From NCBI GenBank assembly GCA_006226465.1, contig SBHJ01000256.1, positions 1 to 42,071 on the forward strand: a DNA stretch of 42,071 bases, given 5' to 3'. This document shows, piece after piece, positions 41,980 through 42,071 of the stretch. Both the position numbers and the translations under genes were made by a program. How positions within the stretch are numbered: the stretch's first letter is position 1; every line of letters begins with the position of its first letter. The stretch is from Alphaproteobacteria bacterium. GTDB taxonomy: Bacteria > Pseudomonadota > Alphaproteobacteria > Sphingomonadales > Sphingomonadaceae. The notes under the pieces were generated by a model. The model was not told the origin of the DNA. It was given only the letters and a program-made list of their open reading frames with translations, and searched no databases.

Positions 41980-42071
41980 GGTCAGGACCCATTACTGACA
42001 CCGTTGAGGCGTCCAAATGGCGATCCTATCGGGCCGAATGGCCCGCTGGGAAGGCTGGTTGCCTTTCCAAG
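41980..42071. other. Sequence after the terminase, origin unclear
   Basis: The first bases hold GGGTC-AG-GACCC, a short palindrome directly at the terminase stop. The portal gene of the GTA cluster usually starts shortly after gene 2; here only a possible frame from ATG 42017 (MAILSGRMARWEGWL) is visible, which I do not recognise as portal. It may be the edge of an inserted element or an unusual GTA layout. Confidence 0.35.

Overview
The window looks like high-GC alphaproteobacterial DNA, most likely from a sphingomonad (Sphingomonadales). The right end carries chromosomal genes of that group: trmB, metK, lnt, a propionyl-CoA synthetase and the start of a gene transfer agent (GTA) cluster. 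The left ~30 kb is an integrated mobile element. It carries the backbone seen in many alphaproteobacterial integrative elements (RepA-type initiator, DUF2840, TraF-like S26 peptidase, lytic transglycosylase, DUF3363 relaxase, DUF2285, DUF736, ParB, DUF2958, ArdC), ending in a P4-type tyrosine integrase next to the 3' end of trmB. Identifications rest on motifs and family recall; no database search was run.

Region 1 (1-6.2 kb) is a defence block, all on the minus strand: an SbcD-like phosphoesterase overlapping an SbcC/RecF-like ATPase, then a DUF4297 nuclease followed 3 bp later by the N-terminus of a HerA-type ATPase cut by the window edge. DUF4297 plus HerA is a known anti-phage pair. A HEPN-type protein with an RNYLH-like ribonuclease motif lies between this block and the relaxase.

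Region 2 (6.3-18.4 kb) is the transfer and maintenance backbone. No TraG or Trb genes are in view. There are three 15-bp iteron-like repeats just downstream of repA, and the ParA gene I would expect between repA and DUF2840 is missing. The DUF6499-DUF2285 gene appears frameshifted.

Region 3 (19-29.6 kb) is a stress cargo: usg plus a small partner, divergent from groES-groEL with a CIRCE operator and a sigma-32-like promoter, then an operon of a GT4 glycosyltransferase, an amylo-alpha-1,6-glucosidase and a trehalose-6-phosphate synthase, then a secreted YfdX protein with a small membrane partner, and the membrane protease HtpX. Together they suggest transferable heat/osmotic tolerance, similar in logic to the enterobacterial locus of heat resistance but with different content.

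Region 4 (29.6-42 kb) is the integrase and the core chromosome: trmB and metK (with a perfect palindromic operator candidate), lnt with a YqaA-family protein, an Rnk-like factor translationally coupled to an orphan histidine kinase, prpE, a strong bidirectional-looking terminator, and GTA genes 1 and 2. The last ~90 bases after the terminase do not look like the usual next GTA gene.
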